Source of the DNA: Hyalella azteca
Taxonomy: Eukaryota; Arthropoda; Malacostraca; Amphipoda; Hyalellidae
DNA length: 64,000 nucleotides
Assembly (NCBI RefSeq): GCF_000764305.2
Contig: NW_025936499.1
Location: forward strand, 124,001-188,000
Direction: 5' to 3'
Made by a program: the position numbers and the translations under genes. Positions 59,451 to 64,000 of the stretch are shown piece after piece; the first letter of the stretch is position 1, and every line of letters begins with the position of its first letter. Under the pieces are notes generated by a model. The model saw only the letters and a list, made by a program, of their open reading frames with translations. It had not been told where the DNA came from and ran no database searches.

Positions 59451-62057
59451 AACAGTTATCACATTATGCTTTCTAGGCTATGAATTAATAACATAAAGGT
59501 ATTTGTTTGTTGTTATAGGAGAGTATTAAGACTTGAAAAGTGTTCAGGAAACTTGGAAATGTGTTATTTCTGTTACAAACTTTTCATTTCAACAAATTAG
59601 ATTCGAGCCACGGTGCATTCTTTAGAGAGATTCATCTCTGGTGTTAGCTTTCTAATATAGGAGGTGAGGGGGGGGGGTCGCTGCTTAGCCATGCGCCGGC
59701 CTGGCTCTCGCATTTCATTATTCCGCTAAGGTGCCCATGAAACTTAGTTACACTTCGAAACTAATCCTGAATAGAAAGTGTGGCTTATTATTGCAACAAA
59801 ATATTCCATGAAAAATCCGTTGATTTGCTGATAACTTATCCACAAAATGAAATATTTTTCAGTTCATCCGTCATGATAAGTTAAGGAAAATTATTCGCTT
59901 GATTTATACTTTAAGGAATTTGGAACTAAATGATAATCGCATTTGGCTTCAGTAGTTTTTAAAAATCTATTAGATAATCAAAAAATTACAAGAAATTTTC
60001 GAACGCGAAAAATACGAGAATAGGAAAAAATCATTTTATTCTTTCAAGTGTCTCGAACAAGAATATACTGTTTTTATTGTCAACAAAGTTGAAGATGATG
60101 GCCAAACGTTTCTTCGATTCATCAATGCAAAAGCCTAACACAAGACACTGAATTAATTATAGATATTGATACTTGAAATGCTGGATCCATTTGTTGCTGG
60201 AGGAGTGTACGTTTACCGCGGCTCGCTCCTGTCGGTGTTCGAAGTTCCGTTGGAGAGGCACGTGATCCAGTCGTTGTTTATTTTTTACGCGCCGTACCGT
60301 TTGCCACCGTAGTTGTTCCTCCTGTTCGGGCTCTCCTGGAGTACTCACTATACTTTCCCGCTAGTCATCATGCAACATAATCTTATTTAAAAGCTGATTA
60401 TTGAATAGATGTCCATCACCTTGTACTGTACCTATCAATATTTTCCGATGAAAGATATTTGACAAATGAATCATTTTGTTTCATATATGTACTACTCTCT
60501 ACCAGTAGAACATAATCTACACCGCTATGGTTGAGCTCGCTGGCGCGTGCACCTTATCTCGGTTGTGAGTGAGCGCTCACAGGAATTTCACGCGTCCCTA
60601 AACTTCACCTGAGACCTGCATGGCCATGGCCTCCTCAATATTATTATTTTGTCAACTCGGTTAATTTCATAGCTAAATAATCTACTAGTCAACTGACTAC
60701 CGCTGATAAATCGCATAGAGGACGAATTTGTCTTCGTACTTGTACTGATTCTACGATTGGCGAGCGAGGTAGAGTTTGTGGAAGGACAAAAAATAGTTAA
60801 ATTTTTGGATTGATAATTAAATCAGTAATGAAAATAAAGTTGTAAAAGGGAATGTTGATTCAAAACAATAATAATGTTTACATATTTCAATTTCTAGTTA
60901 TTCGCGATTTATTGAATACCAAAGACTTTCAGAGAGTGCATTTTTCCAGAAATTAAGATTCGAACTTATGCTAAGATGACTGTTAATCAAAGTTACGGAA
61001 GAAGCAAATGACACTTCGGAATCACCATTTACGAGCGTCATAATGCAATGTCGATAACCCTGTTGTTACTGTTCCGGCAAATGTTAACTATTGTGCGGCG
61101 CTTCCTAGAGCGCGAACAATGAACTTCCGGACGGGTAGTCGAGCCGTCCGCATCCTCGCTCAACGGATGGGATAGGTCACGGCCATGATAACTGCCGCAA
61201 ACTTGGCATGAACAAATGGCATGTCAAGTATTGCAACCATGGGATGAACAAATGGCATGTCAATTATCGCAACCATGGAATGAATAAACGGCATGTCAAG
61301 TATTGCAATCATGGGATGAACAAATGGCATGTCAAGTATCGCAACCATGGGATGAATAAACGGCATGTCAAGTATTGCAATCATGGGATGAGTAAACGGC
61401 ATGTCAAGTATTGCAATCATGGGATGAACAAGTCAACAAGTCAATTACCATTAAAAATTCCTGAATTAAGGTTGCGTACAAATAAACTTAATTCGAACAA
61501 TTTTGCCAATGAACGATACAATTGCTACCGCTATTATAAGCCGATCGCCGCTATGTGACTTCCTGTCCACACACGATCCCCATGCGTTCGGTTCCATGTC
61601 CTGGAATTATTGATTGTTACCTGTCCATGTTGCCGCTGGCTAAAATCAATACGGTCGACTCGATACCTACACGCTCCACCCATTATTTATTGAAGGGAGT
61701 GTGGGTGCGGTGGCTCCAATCGAGGTTTGCGCGGAGCACATGCAGGTGCTTATGATTCCCTGTCAGTTATATTCGTTGAAGTAGAAAAATTTTACATTTG
61801 CCTAACCTATGATCGTTATTCCTCAAAGCTTGGCTTAATACTAGTAATAGTATTATAGGGTTAATATTAGTAATCTTCATGTTTAGTATTTTTCTGTATA
61901 ATCATCAAATTAAAACAACTGCCTATATGCCCCCTTTATCCTCAATTCTAAATATATTTATACCAGTCTAGCTTTAGAAAGATATTTATCTTTTATCACA
62001 TAATCAGTCAAAATAATAATTTTTATATAAATTACTAAAGACTTGCATTGCCCTCAG
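58840..62057 (+). other. Ush1g intron 2
   Basis: GT at 58840 to CCCTCAG at 62057. It contains the 62-bp donor array and a 36-bp minisatellite at 61.2 kb. The remainder (59.45-61.19 and 61.44-62.05 kb) holds no supported gene. Confidence 0.85.
61200..61435. repeat. 36-bp minisatellite, open on both strands
   Basis: About 6.5 units of ATGGGATGAACAAATGGCAT followed by GTCAAGTATTGCAACC. The period is a multiple of three, so one frame stays open on each strand (HGMNKWHVKYCN on plus, MIAILDMPFIHP on minus). It lies in Ush1g intron 2 and has no splice support. Confidence 0.9.
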
Positions 62058-62283
62058 AGGTGATCCCGACAAATGCGACAATTTCGGCAACACGTCACTC
62101 CACTGCGCGGCTGCCAAAGGCCACGTTCCTTGCGTCACTTTCCTCGTCAACTTCGGGGCGAACATCTACGCCCTGGACAACCAATACCACAGCCCCAAAG
62201 ATTTGGCCGCCATCGGCAACAGGCAGGAAGTGCTACGCTTCCTCGACTCCGCTTCTGCCAAACAACAATCCAAAGACCCAAAT
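62058..62283 (+). CDS. Ush1g: Ush1g (SANS) coding exon 3, ankyrin repeats 2-3
   Basis: Acceptor GCATTGCCCTCAG, first base A completing Gly55, then GDPDKCDNFGNTSLHCAAAK, GHVPCVTFLVNFGANIYALD, NQYHSPKDLAAIGNRQEV and LRFLDSASAKQQSKDPN. It ends in phase 0 at AAT|GTGAGTC. It encodes residues 55-130: ankyrin repeat 2 (about 64-93) and 3 (about 97-126). GGDPDKCD at the exon junction and GANI..LDN.YH.P.DLAA are hallmarks of SANS. An AGACCCAAATGTGAGTC duplicate follows at 62307-62323, giving a second identical donor 40 bp downstream. Confidence 0.95.
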
Positions 62284-63057
62284 GTGAGTCATAAAGTTAA
62301 TCTCAAGACCCAAATGTGAGTCTTTAAATTCCAAGTCCTACACTCAAATTTCCGAATTGAAAAATTTGAATTTCCGAGTCAGAAAATTAAAATTTCGTAG
62401 TCGGTAAATTCACATTTTTAGCGCATTTTTTCATTTATGGAAAAAATGCACTATTGTGCTCGCCATGTCCGTCTGTCCGTCCGTCCGTGACCTCAAGTTT
62501 TCGTCGACGAGAAAATGCGCTCTCTGTCACTCACTGCAGTGAGTACTGAGTTATATTTTTTAGTGTTAGACTTTAAATTTTGAATCTTAACTCTAAAAAA
62601 TTAAATTTAGGGAAAGCTTTTGAGGGTTAAAAATTTTATGAAGTCACTACAGTACAAAAAGTCCTATGGGGATGTTCTTGGTAGATAGAAATGTGAGCAG
62701 CCGATTCCTTCTCCCATTTATTATTGGAGAGGGAATTCATTCTTCTCCTGATGGGCTTTGCATCTCATAACTTTTTAGAATCTACGTATCGTAAGTAGTT
62801 CTAGATTTAGGTTTTTTGTTTAGCTTTGTGTAAAGCCCTGTTCTTTCGAATGTAGTAAAATACAAACCTATAATATTTTTATATTTTATTTCGTCAATTA
62901 TTTCATTTAATTGCTGACATATTTCAATGGTCGTGACGCAATGATTTTTTTTCGTTCTTAAAATAAAATTTCAAATTAAACTCACTTATGTTATGTTTCA
63001 GTTCTTGAAGTTGTCATTTAATGATTATAAATATTATGAAATGTATACTTCCTACAG
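62284..63057 (+). other. Ush1g intron 3
   Basis: GTGAGTC to TTCCTACAG. It holds a duplicated exon-end/donor (AAGACCCAAATGTGAGTC at 62306-62323) and the second MITE C copy at 62417. Confidence 0.85.
62417..62560. mobile_element. MITE C, copy 2
   Basis: Homologous to 57939-58085: AGCGCATTTTTTCATTTATG at the left (one substitution in the terminal repeat), GACGAGAAAATGCGCT at the right and the same CTCTGTCACTCACTGCAGTG tail. Sits inside Ush1g intron 3. Confidence 0.7.
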
Positions 63058-63214
63058 AAAGTGAAAAAATTAAAAGAAAAGGCTGAGAAAGAAGTGGAAG
63101 TGAGACTTCAGAAGTCAGAGAAGCTGCAGAAGCAGCTGGACAAAGCAAGGGAAATCGAGCAACAAAAGCTAGACAAGGAACGAGAAATGCTGGAGAAGGC
63201 AGAGAAGGCAGCAG
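63058..63214 (+). CDS. Ush1g: Ush1g (SANS) coding exon 4, coiled coil
   Basis: After acceptor ATACTTCCTACAG the exon encodes KVKKLKEKAEKEVEVRLQKS, EKLQKQLDKAREIEQQKLDK and EREMLEKAEKAA, residues 131-182, ending with one base (G) before donor GTTTGTTA (phase 1). The strongly charged heptad-like K/E-rich stretch is a predicted coiled coil. It corresponds to the segment after the ankyrin repeats in SANS (vertebrate KLKDKAFREAERR). The donor is weaker than the others (GTTTGT), but phase and the next exon agree. Confidence 0.92.
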
Positions 63215-63577
63215 GTTTGTTAACCTTTCATCAAGGCTTGGAAAGTTGAGGCTATGAACTATTCTATCCCATAAATTTCAAACATTATCAATCAAAGTAA
63301 TTCCACAAGAAAATTTATTTTTGCCATGTACTTCTAGTAATTCAAAATGTTACGGCCCTCGGTAAATATTTACTTAGACGTAAAATCACATCGGCAGGCG
63401 AAAAAATAGAGGCTTGTTAAGAAATTGTTTCTGAACGTTGAAATTTTTATGTTACATTTATGCTCTTTTTGGTTTCGGGTAACGTTCGGCACTTCTAATT
63501 TCTCCCAAGTCCCAAACTCTCTTCTTAAATTAAAGTTTTTTCCTGTAAGTGCATGATATTCACACCATTTCACTCAG
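63215..63577 (+). other. Ush1g intron 4
   Basis: GTTTGT to CATTTCACTCAG, 363 bp, no other feature. Confidence 0.85.
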
Positions 63578-63837
63578 ATGAGCCGCGCCGGAAAAGTTTC
63601 ATGGCGACGATCTCGCGAGGTTCCATTGGACTCCTCAGCAAGCCACCCAGGCGAGACTCGACGCAGCTCCATACGGGCAGCAGCGCGCCTGGCTACGCGC
63701 CCTCGCCCACATTCTCCGACCTCACAACCAGCGCGTCCTCCAAGAAGACGGCAACCAGCATCCAGAAGAAAATATTCAACAAGAAACTCCTTCAGGAGAC
63801 TAACAGCAGTAGAATTACAAGAGATGGCGAATTCAAG
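63578..63837 (+). CDS. Ush1g: Ush1g (SANS) coding exon 5, central region (gene continues)
   Basis: AT completes Asp183, then EPRRKSFMATISRGSIGLLS, KPPRRDSTQLHTGSSAPGYA and PSPTFSDLTTSASSKKTATS, followed by IQKKIFNKKLLQ and DGEFK, ending in phase 0 at AAG|GTAGAGA. This is the Ser/Pro-rich central domain (residues 183-269), which in vertebrates mediates binding to myosin VIIa. The QKK...GEFK end matches the vertebrate QKKLERRKQGGEGTFK region. The rest of the central domain, the SAM domain and any C-terminal PDZ ligand are beyond 64000. Confidence 0.92.
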
Positions 63838-63943
63838 GTAGAGATCTCGAGCGATTTCGATTTCAACCTTATATCAATTTATTTTGTCGTTTTATAGACA
63901 TTAATGCAAAAACAGTGGGTAACATTTTTGTTTTCCCTTATTA

Positions 63944-64000
63944 ACGCATTTTCTCATTTATGGAAAAAATGCACTATTGTGCTCGCCATGTCCGTCTGTC
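63944..64000. mobile_element. MITE C, copy 3 (cut by window end)
   Basis: ACGCATTTTCTCATTTATGG and CACTATTGTGCTCGCCATGT match the left part of copies 1 and 2. The right part is outside the window. Confidence 0.65.

Noticed and set aside
60157..60348. Minus-strand 63-codon frame (MSTPGEPEQEEQLRWQTVRR...)
   Set aside because: Composition vaguely resembles a retrotransposon ORF1 start, but no zinc knuckle or downstream continuation; not supported.
61160..61440. Open frames on both strands through the 36-bp array
   Set aside because: Period divisible by three keeps frames open; intronic, no splice sites.

Overview
The window looks like arthropod nuclear DNA, possibly crustacean, but the taxon cannot be fixed from the sequence alone. 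It is AT-rich and intron-rich, with spliced genes that use GT-AG introns up to about 9 kb. It carries many minisatellites, degenerate LINEs and DNA-transposon relics. I see no operons, prokaryotic signals, tRNA, rRNA or CRISPR array.

Three host genes can be supported. (1) 2.5-9.1 kb, minus strand: a predicted secreted or type II membrane protein of unknown family, assembled from three exons whose phases agree (about 259 residues). Exon a is well supported; the other two are inferred. (2) 41.59-43.65 kb, plus strand: one large exon encoding a 686-residue protein with a Q/H-rich N-terminal half and seven tandem C2H2 zinc fingers, preceded by a spliced leader with upstream ATGs. (3) 49.62 kb to beyond the window end, plus strand: the Usher type 1G / SANS scaffold gene (Ush1g). 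Five coding exons of 20, 144, 226, 157 and 260 nt join in frame to give 269 residues: a start exon, three ankyrin repeats, a coiled coil and the start of the central region. The SAM domain lies past the window end.

Between the genes: 5.4-6.0 kb holds a 22-bp minisatellite, 18.3 kb a 52-bp one and 20.4 kb a 37-bp one. At 19.6, 26-28, 28.2-28.8 and 57.4 kb there are broken non-LTR retrotransposons. At 23.3-24.4, 48.6 and 51.4 kb there is one non-autonomous mobile-element family with GGGAGC...CCC ends and 8-9 bp target duplications. From 32.9 to 39.8 kb there is a dense complex of long inverted repeats built from DNA transposons with TACC..AAATGGGGTAA ends, two of which carry related pogo-like coding remnants.

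The most unusual points are these. A 62-bp tandem array in Ush1g intron 2 has the exon end and 5' splice donor as its first unit, leaving five further intact donor copies downstream. The hairpin complex could form very long double-stranded RNA. An inverted pair of mobile elements carries a split target duplication, which suggests an inversion between copies. One element insertion can be compared with an unfilled site in the adjacent duplicated segment.
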